A DNA stretch of 35,125 bases from a virus. The translations under genes were made by a program, and so were the position numbers. The notes beneath the pieces were generated by a model, which did no database searches, was not told the origin of the DNA, and saw only the letters and a list, made by a program, of their open reading frames with translations. This document shows positions 7,648 to 16,346 of this stretch, piece by piece (within the stretch, counting starts at the first letter, position 1; each line of letters starts with the position of its first letter). The stretch covers positions 1-35,125 of IMG/VR virus record IMGVR_UViG_3300028550_000195, one strand, 5' to 3'.

Positions 7648-9443
7648 TATTTTTTTATCCTTTGAATTTTTCCGTCAACAAATACAAGGTCTCCTTGACC
7701 TTTTAAGTCATCGTAAGTTCCAAATTTTTTCAATATTTCAGCACGAGTGCTTTTTTCGTGATTAGTCGGGTCAAGTAATTCTTCTAACGCGCCATCAAAT
7801 TCTTTTTCTTTTTTGTAAAAAATTCTATCTAATTTATCTAAAGCTAAATTAGTCGCATCAAGGTTTGAAAATATGGTTTGATTCCCCATTAAATCTTTAG
7901 TCCACATTTCAACATCTTTATCAGAAATTCCGTTACCTGTTTCTTGTGTTAAAAACCTTTTAAATTCAGCTAATATTGATTTTACACCTTTGTCATAATC
8001 TTCAACATTAGTAGGTTGTCCAGTTAAATAGTTAGCAGGCATTACCGCTTTTCCGAAAGAAAGAAGTTTGTCATATACAAAAGCTTTACTACCTCCACCT
8101 TCAGCTATTTCTGCGGCGGCTCCCTTTAACCCAGTAATCAATTCCCTCGCGTCAGTAACTCCCTCTCGTCCCTGTATATGCTTTTTAATTGCATTCTCTG
8201 GTTTTAATAGGAATCCTCCATTGGGGTCTGTGCTATCATATACATACTTTACTTCCCAAGAAGCCGCAGACCCTTGGCCTACTGCATATGTTCTACCGTC
8301 AACTTTAGTAAAATCTTTTCCTGCCGCTTCAGCTTCTGCCATTTGCTCTTGAATGGTTAGCTTACTTTCTAAAAGATTTTCTTCGCGCTTTAGAGAGGAA
8401 TCATAAAACTTTAAATACAAATCGTTTTTGAATTTTGCACTAGATGATATTGCAGCACGCTCTGCTGCAACATCAGCCTTTTGTTGACCAAGTGCGTATT
8501 GACCTGCTGCAAGCTGGCCTGCTTTAGCATTAGCAGTTGCTTTGTCTAAGGCAGGAAGCGCTTCTTCACCCGCAACAGCAGTTTCTTTAAGTATTTTACT
8601 GACATTAAAATCTTTACCAGCTTTATTTTGCATAAGAGCTAAACCAAAAGACATTAAAGCTCTGCCTTTATCAACCTTACCACTAACATCTATTCCTGTA
8701 GCTTCTGAAAATTCTTTTTTATATCTTTCAAGAGAATCTTTTTTGCTTTCACTTTCTTTGGGAGAGGCATCAATTCCTAAAATTGATTGAGCATCTTGCC
8801 AAGCGGCAGAAAATCCATCATCTAAATTTTCTTGTGAACCTAATACTTTAGGTTCTCCACCTCTAAATCCATCATCTGGACCCTTTGATGTAGAGTTATC
8901 TAACAATGAAGCTTTTAACCCTTCACCAGCCGCCTCAATGCCACTTGATGCAGAGCCGTCTAAGATAGGTTGTTGAGCTTCAGCTAATGTTGCAGCTATT
9001 TGATCAAGTCCAGATTCATCAAAAACCGAAGAGTTGTTCGGCATATCTTCTATTCGAAGAGAATCTTTTCTAAGTTCTTCTTTTTGAGTTAAATTTCCAA
9101 TTCCATCAAATCTTCCAGCACCTGCGTTATCTAGTATTTCTCGTTTAGCAAATCCTAACTCGCTAGACTTAAAAGGATCATCTAAAAATATACCTAAACC
9201 ATCAGCTCCGGCTGTTCTTGAATTAATATCATCAACTATTCCTTGATATATTCCAGATTTTTTAGGGTTTGCTTTAATTACTGGAGAAAATCTTTCACCA
9301 ATTTCTTTAAACGCGTCTAATCTACCTCCGGGACTACTTTGAAAAGAAGGCACTTCAAAATAAGTACCACCAGATTCTGGGCCTTCAGTTTGGAATAAGG
9401 TTTTTAATGTTTTTGCAATTTCGCTACCACTAGGATCAGCCAT
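7647..9443 (-). CDS. internal virion / ejection protein candidate
   Basis: 598 aa of hydrophilic, mainly helical sequence with no signal peptide and no clear membrane segment. There is a long Ala-rich coiled-coil-like stretch around 255-350 (DKATANAKAGQLAAGQYALG). The N-terminal 230 residues are rich in Gly, Ser and Asp and probably flexible. The position is between two other large helical proteins behind the nozzle gene, the usual site of podovirus ejection proteins, which often come as a set of three or four. The start has AAGG 8 bases before ATG. I recognise no enzymatic motif; the role is inferred from context and composition. Confidence 0.6.
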   Translation of the reverse strand: MADPSGSEIAKTLKTLFQTEGPESGGTYFEVPSFQSSPGGRLDAFKEIGERFSPVIKANPKKSGIYQGIVDDINSRTAGADGLGIFLDDPFKSSELGFAKREILDNAGAGRFDGIGNLTQKEELRKDSLRIEDMPNNSSVFDESGLDQIAATLAEAQQPILDGSASSGIEAAGEGLKASLLDNSTSKGPDDGFRGGEPKVLGSQENLDDGFSAAWQDAQSILGIDASPKESESKKDSLERYKKEFSEATGIDVSGKVDKGRALMSFGLALMQNKAGKDFNVSKILKETAVAGEEALPALDKATANAKAGQLAAGQYALGQQKADVAAERAAISSSAKFKNDLYLKFYDSSLKREENLLESKLTIQEQMAEAEAAGKDFTKVDGRTYAVGQGSAASWEVKYVYDSTDPNGGFLLKPENAIKKHIQGREGVTDARELITGLKGAAAEIAEGGGSKAFVYDKLLSFGKAVMPANYLTGQPTNVEDYDKGVKSILAEFKRFLTQETGNGISDKDVEMWTKDLMGNQTIFSNLDATNLALDKLDRIFYKKEKEFDGALEELLDPTNHEKSTRAEILKKFGTYDDLKGQGDLVFVDGKIQRIKK

Positions 9444-9455
9444 ATTATTTACCTT

Positions 9456-10859
9456 TTATTTAGAAGAGTTTAGACCCTGAAAAGTTGCATAACCGCCAAC
9501 GCCTTGCAAGAAAGGATTAGGCGCTTGGCTTGGAGCCGAATTATATTGCGAATACATTGATGCAGAAGGTGCTCCCGTTAAGAAATTTTGTGCATAACTG
9601 TAAGGTGCCAAAGCTTGCTGAGTATTAGCCAATTGGTTTTGGCGAGCAAAATCGTTGTACTGTTGATTGTACTGACGTTGTTTTCCACCAAGTTCATACA
9701 TAGTTGATAAGTCTTGTGGAGCTTGACCTGCATAAACTCGACCAATATCAGCAGATGTTCCTGCTAACTGTCCGTATGCCTTGCCAATGTTAGCTTGTGC
9801 TCCACCTAGTTGACCCATGCTTGATCCAAGTCCACCCACAAGGCGACCTGCTTCTAAATTACGTTTTCTTTCATCTTCACCAGCACGAGCTTGCGCTTCA
9901 GCACTGGATAGACCCATGCTACGATACATATCAGCCGCTTTAAGTAAACGACCTTCAGCACCTTCAAAGCTCTTTGCTTCCGTACCAAGTTGAGTTGAAG
10001 CAATTGATCCAAGTTGCTGACCACCAGCTATGCCACGCTTTGCCGCATTTTCATATGCACCTTGCGCTCCAGCTAAAGACTTATCGTAACCTTGAGACAT
10101 CAATTGAGAAATAGTTGCCTGTTTAGCTTCCTCAATAGCTCTTTCTGTTTCAGCGGCTTGAACACCCGAACGTGACCCACCAAACGCACCTTTACTAATT
10201 GCAGTAGCAGCGTCACCTTGACGCCGTTTTGCGCCCTCACGGTCTATTTTGCTTAAAGTAGCATCAATAACTTGTTCTTTGTATGGGTTCATAAATGATT
10301 CAGCAGAAGATGGGTTAAAGCTACCCAAACCGCCTTGAATTGCGCTACGAGCATCGCCAAGAAGTGAATTCGCTCGGTCTTGTGCGTTAAAAGATTGTGT
10401 TGATTGATCGGCTCGTAATTTTGCGCCTGCAAGTTCTGTATCGTAAAAACCTTTTGTATTAACTCCGCCAACACCTTGTTGTAAATAATTTTTTGCATCA
10501 GGGAAATAATTTTCAAGTGAATCTGCTATAGTAGATGAACCTGCATCAAAATTAGCAGATGCTTGTGGTAAATATCTAGCAATGCCGTTTCCATCCATAA
10601 AATATGGTTGAGCACGATCCATAAATGCTTGTCGTTTTTCTTGAGTGTCAAATGTTCCATATACAGAACTTTGAAGCGGGTCTTCACTAGCTTGAACTTG
10701 ATCAGGAACTCCGAACAAATTTGGATCATCAATTAGTCCACCTGTTAGAACGCCATCATCGTCAGGAGAGCCAAAAATACGCTGAAGCAACGCCTCATCG
10801 TATTCCTGCATATAAGCTGGAAGTTGTCTTATCTGGGTGCTTGTTACTTCATCAACCAT
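9456..10859 (-). CDS. Ala/Gln-rich internal virion protein candidate
   Basis: 467 aa, with an N-terminal acidic part (to about 95) followed by a long Ala/Gly/Gln/Arg-rich helical region. Examples are AISKGAFGGSRSGVQAAETE and the Gln/Tyr-rich YNQQYNDFARQNQLANTQQA. The last 40 residues are Ser/Pro/Asn-rich. The GAFGGSRSGVQAA segment followed by helices is typical of phage internal proteins delivered with DNA. No membrane span or catalytic motif is visible. The start shares one base with the stop of the preceding 322-aa gene (TAATG). It belongs to the ejection block with its neighbours. Confidence 0.6.
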   Translation of the reverse strand: MVDEVTSTQIRQLPAYMQEYDEALLQRIFGSPDDDGVLTGGLIDDPNLFGVPDQVQASEDPLQSSVYGTFDTQEKRQAFMDRAQPYFMDGNGIARYLPQASANFDAGSSTIADSLENYFPDAKNYLQQGVGGVNTKGFYDTELAGAKLRADQSTQSFNAQDRANSLLGDARSAIQGGLGSFNPSSAESFMNPYKEQVIDATLSKIDREGAKRRQGDAATAISKGAFGGSRSGVQAAETERAIEEAKQATISQLMSQGYDKSLAGAQGAYENAAKRGIAGGQQLGSIASTQLGTEAKSFEGAEGRLLKAADMYRSMGLSSAEAQARAGEDERKRNLEAGRLVGGLGSSMGQLGGAQANIGKAYGQLAGTSADIGRVYAGQAPQDLSTMYELGGKQRQYNQQYNDFARQNQLANTQQALAPYSYAQNFLTGAPSASMYSQYNSAPSQAPNPFLQGVGGYATFQGLNSSK

Positions 10860-11827
10860 TAGGCTTTCCTCTCGAACTTATCCATCATGCTATACATATT
10901 ATTAATACCACCTGCACCCTCAACTGCATCACGAGTCATTACAAACTCACCAGCAGTCAGCATTGCAGGTACGTCATCTTTAGTCCCAGAACCTTCGCTT
11001 GGCATTATTCCACCATTTCTACGAGGAAAATAAGCTGGTCCGCCTTCGTTTCTATACAAAATATCTGTTTGCCTGCGTGGAGCACGTTGACGAAGAGTTA
11101 CAGGTGCTTGACCTGCTCCTCTTGTAGCTCTAGCCATACTTCCATATGGATCAGGGTCTTCATCTTTGCTAAACAAACTATCCGCTAATTGAGATGCAAG
11201 TCCAGAAACTATGCCTTCGCCTGCTTTTGTATTAAGAAACCGGCCAATTCCGCTATCGACGTTATCAAAGCCAAACATTTCACCTATACCTAAAAGACCT
11301 TCGGTTCTTTTTGACTGATTAGCTGCTGCCTTTGTTACTGCTTCTTTAATCGCGTCTACTTCTGAACCACGGCCTCCAACATTTGTTCCTGTTTTAATAA
11401 AATTTCCCATATCAGATTGGCCAAGGTTATCTAAAAATGGTATTCCTGTTCCGCCTTTTGCCATAGCACCGCCTAATCCACCGGCTAGTCCACCTAATAA
11501 AGCATCACGAAGACCTACATCTTTTCCTTGTATTTTTCGCAGTGCAAGATTTCCAAGAGCGCCTGATATTGAAGGGTTTCCCATAATAGCGCCAAATACT
11601 TTATCAAGAAAAAATTCTCTTTCACCAGTTACAGGATTGATGCTGTTTTGACCTGATCCAACAACATAACGACTAGGATCAACACCTGAATCTGTAAACG
11701 CACGACCAAGGCCACGAGCTACTTGTGGGTTCTGTTGAAGAACCTGCTGTGGAACAATTGTTTCACCCGGAGTTAGGTGTCCCATAGTAGTGTCACCGTT
11801 TCTTCCATATCCAGCCATGTTCTGCAT
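10859..11827 (-). CDS. virion protein with PAMLxxGE motifs
   Basis: 322 aa. The C terminus carries GTKDDVPAMLTAGEFVMT (about 281-298), a motif I know from tape-measure and internal virion proteins. A related TPGETIVPQQVLQ lies near the N terminus (about 19-31). Between them are Gly-rich hydrophobic segments (LLGGLAGGLGGAMAKGG, about 119-135) that could insert into or pack against membrane. It is too short for a tape measure, and the tail is evidently short, so I place it in the ejection set. GAGG 8 bases before the first ATG supports that start over the ATG three codons later. Confidence 0.6.
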   Translation of the reverse strand: MQNMAGYGRNGDTTMGHLTPGETIVPQQVLQQNPQVARGLGRAFTDSGVDPSRYVVGSGQNSINPVTGEREFFLDKVFGAIMGNPSISGALGNLALRKIQGKDVGLRDALLGGLAGGLGGAMAKGGTGIPFLDNLGQSDMGNFIKTGTNVGGRGSEVDAIKEAVTKAAANQSKRTEGLLGIGEMFGFDNVDSGIGRFLNTKAGEGIVSGLASQLADSLFSKDEDPDPYGSMARATRGAGQAPVTLRQRAPRRQTDILYRNEGGPAYFPRRNGGIMPSEGSGTKDDVPAMLTAGEFVMTRDAVEGAGGINNMYSMMDKFERKA

Positions 11828-11880
11828 TATACCAACCTCGTGTTTAATGTCTTTAAGATAACAAATGTTTTAACAAAATA

Positions 11881-12111
11881 CTAGAGCGTTGACCCAGAAA
11901 TTCCTTCAGGGGCCGTAACTTGAATACTTGTGCTTCTTTCTTCCGTCCCAACCCAGCTTTCACCGCAATCTGGACAGTTACCATCCGGATAGGACGCAAT
12001 CTCTTCCGGTGTATCTACCTCATTTTTACAGTTTGCGCAACAAACAGTATCTTTGCTAATTGCAGGCTTCCATTTTGAGCCGTCTTCCATTGTAATAATT
12101 GTATCAGTCAT
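11881..12111 (-). CDS. small zinc-ribbon protein
   Basis: 76 aa. Two CxxC pairs, C25/C28 and C46/C49, separated by 17 residues, form a four-cysteine zinc-ribbon pattern (CCANCKN and NCPDCGESW). The last 20 residues are Ser/Thr-rich and probably flexible. Its start overlaps the previous gene's stop by 4 bases. It sits between nozzle and ejection genes, so it could be a small virion component or an RNA-polymerase-binding protein. Nothing in the sequence decides between these. Confidence 0.6.
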   Translation of the reverse strand: MTDTIITMEDGSKWKPAISKDTVCCANCKNEVDTPEEIASYPDGNCPDCGESWVGTEERSTSIQVTAPEGISGSTL

Positions 12112-12422
12112 GCTATTGTCACCGTTGTTGCTCCTACTCCACCTGTTGCGGTATTGCCTCTTAGATTAGAAGTATCTGCCAATGTAATCTTTACATACCC
12201 CATCATTCCAGAAGCGTCTCTATAATTAAACAATTCGCCCGGAGCTAAACCTTGATCGTCTGTTTGCAGGTTTGTAAGGTTTAAACCTGTATTACGACCT
12301 TCGCCGGGATTCTGCATTTGAGTCAAATACACGGTAAATGATCTCATTATTTCTGCCATATATTCTTTACTGTACTCTTCTGGAGGTACAGGAAAGAACG
12401 GTAGGACTAAATTTCTTGACAT
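12108..12422 (-). CDS. small virion-module protein, unknown
   Basis: 104 aa. The N terminus is aromatic and Pro-rich (LVLPFFPVPPEEY), followed by a helix (YMAEIMRSFTVYLTQMQNPG). A beta-rich second half (MGYVKITLADTSNL) ends in a Gly/Thr-rich tail (GGVGATTVTIA) resembling the tail of other virion proteins here. There is no signal peptide. The start shares one base with the nozzle gene stop (TAATG), and the stop overlaps the zinc-ribbon start, so it is cotranslated with both. A structural role next to the nozzle is likely but unproven. Confidence 0.6.
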   Translation of the reverse strand: MSRNLVLPFFPVPPEEYSKEYMAEIMRSFTVYLTQMQNPGEGRNTGLNLTNLQTDDQGLAPGELFNYRDASGMMGYVKITLADTSNLRGNTATGGVGATTVTIA

Positions 12423-14545
12423 TAACGCCTCCCGTCAGGTCTAATGTCAACCCGTGGAGAGCCTAACCGCCATGCAACCCCAGTATCTTCACTTTCAATT
12501 CTAAATGCAAATGATCTGCCTCTAAGCCGAACAAATACCTGTTCTGTAAATTGTTCTATAGGCACACTTGCTGTTTTTGTTATAGAATTTGCATTTGAGT
12601 CAAGATAATTACCTCCGGGGAAGTTTCTAACTTTAAGCGTCATAGTTGCGCTAGGCACTGCTGCCGTAGAGTTTCTAAACGTCATGTCTGGAATTAAACG
12701 GCGCATAAAGGCAAATTGTTCGCCATCTCCTAAATCCATCTGACTGCTTTCAATATACGAAGATATAGCGGTAGCAGGACTTGTGCTTCCATCATCAAAG
12801 CCAACTTCTTGTAAGTATAGGAAGTGGTCATCACCAGCCGCTATAGGGTCTGCATTTACACCACGATCCAACCATACAGTGCGTGACATAGTTCCATAAT
12901 ACCATATCTTTTGCTCATAATTGTAAGTTACATAGCTATCGTTTTCTTCACTAGATGCTGAAGGATAAAACCAAGTAACTTCGGAGAATGCAGAATTTAC
13001 ACCAGCAGTAACTTTTTCAAGTTGATTACTGTTAATATTTGAAAAGACATAATCTCGAACAGAACAAGGAAGTCGTTGCACTGTTCCGCCATAAACATAA
13101 AACTCTTCAGCACCCATCCAGAATACGTTGTCCTCAACGGCAATAGCAGCAAGCGGACTTGCTATAGTAATACCTTCAGAAATAGAATTAATACCAAAGG
13201 TAAATGGTGGGCCTAAAAATTGCATGGCGTGTAATGAAACGTCAGTAAACACTAGGACTTGCTGGCGAGTTTCTACAGCAGTTACAATCTTAGAGCCTGA
13301 ACCAATACGCAAGTCACCAGCCGTATTAGTTGCAAGTGATTGCCATTCTGTAACATTTTCTTGATCTGAAAAACGAATTAATAAAGGGTCTTGAACTCCG
13401 GGATTAGTTTCTGAATCACAGCCAAATGCTATAACGTGACGGTCTATGTCAGATACAATAACTTGTTTTGCTATAACTGGAGCTTTGTTAGCCCCTGTTA
13501 TACTAGAAAGATCGACAGCACGACCAAATGTAGTTCCAGAGTTTGCAGATTTATCCCAATAAAACAGTCCACCATCTCGCACATTAATAACGAGGTCTTC
13601 ACCAAAATTATCATGTGACCAAATTCTAAGTGTGTCTCCAGATGCTGTTAAATCAGCGGCAGAACCCCAAGTGCTTCTACCCCAACCACCAGCGCTCCAT
13701 CCGTTACCCACAATAGTTGTATCAAGGCCAGTGTTTATCTGGTAAGCTCCAACAACAGAACTACCGCCGCTAGCTGAATCAGAAGTGCTTGCAAAAACAA
13801 ATGTTTCATTTAAACCATAAGATTCTGTAATACTGCTGATAGATTCAACTATTCTAGCTTCGACTTGATAGATGCTACTGCTAACAATAGTTGTAATTTG
13901 ATATTCTTGGTTTACTATAGCCGCAGTTACGTTTCCACCAAGGCTTGCAGACCCAGAAAAAGTAACAAAATCATTTTCAAGAGCACCATGATCAGCATCT
14001 GTTACGATTAGAGTTGCGCATAATACAGCAGCACTGGAAGAATGAGATGCAGCGGCTGTATCGTTTACGCCACGCACACAACCAGTAAGATTGTTTCCAT
14101 TTAAAGCTGCATAAGTAATAATTTCACTATTAATCTTAACTCGACCTGAAGTTGGGAAGCCTGAACTAGACGTTAAGGTCAAAGTAGTTTGAATAGCGGT
14201 TGCAGAAGCAGCAAGAGTATTTGCGTTTGCAGAAAAAGTTACATCACCAGCAGATGTTGTTAATCGGATAGGTGTAATGTCGTTGTAAGAACCACCCTGA
14301 TTTATATAGTATTTTAAATGAGTTCCAACACCTAAATAATTAGTTCCATCAAGAGCAACCCAAGGGTGCAAGGCGCGACACGTTCCAAGGAATGTACTTG
14401 CAGAAGATTTAATCCATCCTCCAATTTTTTCAGGGTATCCAAATCGAAATCTAACTTTATCCATATCAAACCAGCCGCCTTCGTTGCTGTAAGACGTAGT
14501 TTCACGGTTTACACCCGGACGAAATTGAAGTTTTTGTAACGGCAT
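12422..14545 (-). CDS. tail nozzle / stabilisation-like virion protein
   Basis: 707 aa, almost entirely beta-rich. It starts MPLQKLQFRPGVNRETTSYS and carries DKVRFRFGYPEKIGGW near residue 30, the opening typical of a phage tail nozzle or stabilisation protein (P22 gp10-like role). An inserted small beta domain near residues 120-170 has TGCVRGVNDTAAASH, a module seen in other tail proteins. GGWGRSTWG lies near the middle. A longer frame opens 10 codons upstream, but AGGAG 8 bases before this ATG decides the start. It follows the terminator behind the endolysin and heads the nozzle and ejection operon. The family is a judgement from length, fold and position. Confidence 0.65.
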   Translation of the reverse strand: MPLQKLQFRPGVNRETTSYSNEGGWFDMDKVRFRFGYPEKIGGWIKSSASTFLGTCRALHPWVALDGTNYLGVGTHLKYYINQGGSYNDITPIRLTTSAGDVTFSANANTLAASATAIQTTLTLTSSSGFPTSGRVKINSEIITYAALNGNNLTGCVRGVNDTAAASHSSSAAVLCATLIVTDADHGALENDFVTFSGSASLGGNVTAAIVNQEYQITTIVSSSIYQVEARIVESISSITESYGLNETFVFASTSDSASGGSSVVGAYQINTGLDTTIVGNGWSAGGWGRSTWGSAADLTASGDTLRIWSHDNFGEDLVINVRDGGLFYWDKSANSGTTFGRAVDLSSITGANKAPVIAKQVIVSDIDRHVIAFGCDSETNPGVQDPLLIRFSDQENVTEWQSLATNTAGDLRIGSGSKIVTAVETRQQVLVFTDVSLHAMQFLGPPFTFGINSISEGITIASPLAAIAVEDNVFWMGAEEFYVYGGTVQRLPCSVRDYVFSNINSNQLEKVTAGVNSAFSEVTWFYPSASSEENDSYVTYNYEQKIWYYGTMSRTVWLDRGVNADPIAAGDDHFLYLQEVGFDDGSTSPATAISSYIESSQMDLGDGEQFAFMRRLIPDMTFRNSTAAVPSATMTLKVRNFPGGNYLDSNANSITKTASVPIEQFTEQVFVRLRGRSFAFRIESEDTGVAWRLGSPRVDIRPDGRR

Positions 14546-14566
14546 CAGCAGACTCCTGTTGAAAGG

Positions 14567-14572
14567 ATTATA
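14567..14572 (-). promoter_or_regulatory. possible -10 element before nozzle operon
   Basis: A perfect TATAAT (14572-14567) lies just after the terminator T-run and 21 bases before the nozzle ATG. No convincing -35 is present at 16-18 bases, so it would need an extended contact or an activator. It could restart transcription after the terminator. Confidence 0.25.
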
Positions 14573-14575
14573 CAC

Positions 14576-14613
14576 AAAAATTCGGCTTATGCTAGAGTTA
14601 GCTTTAAGCCGAA
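14576..14613 (-). terminator. intrinsic terminator after endolysin
   Basis: Arms TTCGGCTTA (14581-14589) and TAAGCCGAA (14605-14613) pair over 9 bases. An inner GCTA/TAGC stem and a 4-base loop extend the hairpin. On the minus strand five T residues follow directly (14580-14576). It lies 44 bases past the endolysin stop. The rest of the gap to 14656 is AT-rich and holds a 10-base direct repeat (CCGAACAATT at 14609 and 14648). Confidence 0.8.
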
Positions 14614-14656
14614 CAATTGTTAATTTTATTTAGTTTTTAAAAATAAACCGAACAAT

Positions 14657-15169
14657 TTATATCATTTTTAAAGATTGCTCTAACGTTTCCTTGTTGCGCC
14701 TAGTCCATCCACGTCCAAATGTTTTAAACGTATCTAAACTTTCGTAAAATCCCTGACGTACATCATGGACATACTCAATGATAAATTTAGGGTCTTTTTC
14801 CATGACCAATGCAAGTGTAGCGGGGCCAATGGCTCCGTCTTGCGTAGCGCCCACTGCTCGTTGCACAGCTTTTGCAGGTCTACCTGAACCGGAATTTACG
14901 GCCCAATCAAAGCAGGCCCAATCCAAACCAGAATAAAGTGAATCTCCTTTAACTCGATTCCAGTAGTTTTTCTTGTATATCGGGCCAACATCATCAGGTG
15001 TTAGGTCACGCATTTCTTGCTCCGTAGACTCACGACCAATCCACTCGTCGTACACCTTTTTAGTGACTCCCAAATTTGTGATACCTCCGGGATCATCTGG
15101 ATGATTTACAAATCCCCCTTCGTGTTTTAACAACATTTTCAAGCACTTATCAAAGTTTTCTGCACTCAT
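14657..15169 (-). CDS. GH108 endolysin (peptidoglycan hydrolase)
   Basis: 170 aa. The N-terminal domain has HEGGFVNHPDDPGGITNLGV (residues 16-35), the glycoside hydrolase 108 signature, with E17 as the catalytic acid. The C-terminal half (about 90-165; KAVQRAVGATQDGAIGPATL) matches the peptidoglycan-binding domain that usually follows. The length is standard for this family (about 170-180). It cuts the glycan strands of the cell wall at lysis. No signal peptide or SAR anchor is visible, so it depends on the holin encoded just upstream, whose stop overlaps this start by 4 bases. An intrinsic terminator follows the gene. A firm call. Confidence 0.95.
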   Translation of the reverse strand: MSAENFDKCLKMLLKHEGGFVNHPDDPGGITNLGVTKKVYDEWIGRESTEQEMRDLTPDDVGPIYKKNYWNRVKGDSLYSGLDWACFDWAVNSGSGRPAKAVQRAVGATQDGAIGPATLALVMEKDPKFIIEYVHDVRQGFYESLDTFKTFGRGWTRRNKETLEQSLKMI

Positions 15170-15519
15170 TTTTTGCCTCCAAAGAATTTACTTACGCCAC
15201 GCATACCAATGCTCGCACTAACTATACCGCCAAGACTATACTGATACCAATCAGGCATAACTTCTAGTGCCACAAAACCACGTTGCACAATGTCATTACC
15301 CCAATCCCCACAGAACGCCAAAATAAGGGGAATACTGAACAAAAGTGTAATCCACTCATCCTTCCAACTATTCTGTGTAGCCTTCATAGCTTCGATGTCC
15401 CAGTCTATTTCACCTGTGGCTATCTTCATTTTAGTTTCGGCTTCTGCTTTCTTTACGACAGTCTTTCCGTCAATAAATGCTGTAGCTAATCCTGCTACAC
15501 TATTAATAATACCTAGCAT
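15166..15519 (-). CDS. holin, GTA three-TM type
   Basis: 117 aa. A short hydrophobic N terminus (LGIINSVAGLATAFI, 2-16) is followed by a charged amphipathic linker (about 19-50), then a clear membrane helix (WITLLFSIPLILAFCGDW, 56-73). A third weak hydrophobic segment near 92-112 ends in GMRGVSKFFGGKK. The KDEW, PDWYQ and GMR features fit the three-TM holin family first described in gene transfer agents. It would form membrane lesions that release the endolysin. The start shares one base with the stop of the EF-hand gene, and the stop overlaps the endolysin, giving a compact lysis cassette. Confidence 0.8.
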   Translation of the reverse strand: MLGIINSVAGLATAFIDGKTVVKKAEAETKMKIATGEIDWDIEAMKATQNSWKDEWITLLFSIPLILAFCGDWGNDIVQRGFVALEVMPDWYQYSLGGIVSASIGMRGVSKFFGGKK

Positions 15520-15836
15520 TATGAATCACCCTTTTTCTTAATATTAGTAAAGCCAAAGAACGCACCTACTATTGCACTAACAGATATAAAATACACACCA
15601 GCAATAGATTTTAATCCCTCAGTAGCTTCAGTTAGGCCAGCTATAGCTGTAATGATAATTGCAAATGGATATATAAGCATACCAACCAGAGCAAACCACA
15701 CCATCTTTCGTTGCTGATCTCGCTTCGAGTCTTCATCGTCAATTTGTCTTCGCTTGTCGTCAAGTAACAAAGCGTCCCACTCACTTTTTTCAATTGAGCC
15801 GCTTTTATCTCTATCTATGTCATCAAATGTAGTCAT
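15519..15836 (-). CDS. EF-hand membrane protein of the lysis cassette
   Basis: 105 aa. Residues 8-19 (DRDKSGSIEKSE) form a textbook EF-hand calcium loop, with D1, D3, S5, G6, I8 and E12 all in place. A charged linker and two membrane helices (about 46-68 and 76-98) follow, then a KKKGDS tail. The EF-hand probably faces the cytoplasm if the positive inside rule holds for the QRK and KKK flanks. It lies directly upstream of the holin, so it may be a second holin, an antiholin or a calcium-sensing regulator of lysis. A single EF-hand would need to pair with another copy. AGGAG 6 bases before the ATG supports the start. Confidence 0.7.
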   Translation of the reverse strand: MTTFDDIDRDKSGSIEKSEWDALLLDDKRRQIDDEDSKRDQQRKMVWFALVGMLIYPFAIIITAIAGLTEATEGLKSIAGVYFISVSAIVGAFFGFTNIKKKGDS

Positions 15837-15845
15837 TTTGATCTC

Positions 15846-16346
15846 CTAATCTGCCAAAGGATTGTCTAAAGCTCTTTGTAATTTGCCCATTAGTCTGTCT
15901 TCTAATTCTTTCATATCGGAGTTTTGTGACGTTCTAACACGTTCTCTCTGATTTTCAAAGCGAACTTCTGCTGCATCAATCATTGCCCGTATCTTGTCTT
16001 CGCTCTCACGAACCATATCTTCGATGCGGTCTGTCTGTTGTTCAATGCGCAGTATGTCATCTTTTAGGCCATTTTTAATGTCGCGTGTGTATTCAACACT
16101 TTCTTCTACTTTGTCAGATATGCCACTTATCTTAGCGTCAGACACGTCCATTTGCTGTTGGTATTCACCAAGGTCTAACCCTGCGACAGCCTCAATCTTT
16201 TGGTATAGGACAAAGCCACCATACAACCCACCAACCACGCTTGATATAAATGCGAGTATAGCCATGATTGATCCAAACGACATCTTAACACCGCCAGCTT
16301 TAAACTCACGATCTTCAAGTTCACCAACTGTTGTTAAATCCACCAT
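15846..16346 (-). CDS. membrane-anchored coiled-coil protein
   Basis: 166 aa. One membrane helix (SIMAILAFISSVVGGLYGGF, about 25-50) follows a short N-terminal tail. About 110 residues of charged coiled coil come next (VEESVEYTRDIKNGLKDD, IEQQTDRIEDMVRESEDK). The layout is like an inner-membrane spanin or a holin-associated factor, although no outer-membrane partner with a lipobox is visible. It heads the lysis cassette, and its start shares one base with the secreted 132-aa gene (TAATG). I do not recognise a named family. A role in lysis or in linking the secreted cassette to the inner membrane is inferred. Confidence 0.65.
   Translation of the reverse strand: MVDLTTVGELEDREFKAGGVKMSFGSIMAILAFISSVVGGLYGGFVLYQKIEAVAGLDLGEYQQQMDVSDAKISGISDKVEESVEYTRDIKNGLKDDILRIEQQTDRIEDMVRESEDKIRAMIDAAEVRFENQRERVRTSQNSDMKELEDRLMGKLQRALDNPLAD

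Noticed and set aside
10859-11827. Tail tape measure protein
   Set aside because: It has PAMLxxGE-type motifs but is only 322 aa in a podovirus-like gene set.
14612-14621. Palindrome AACAATTGTT as a regulatory site
   Set aside because: It is short, AT-rich and next to a terminator; chance cannot be excluded.
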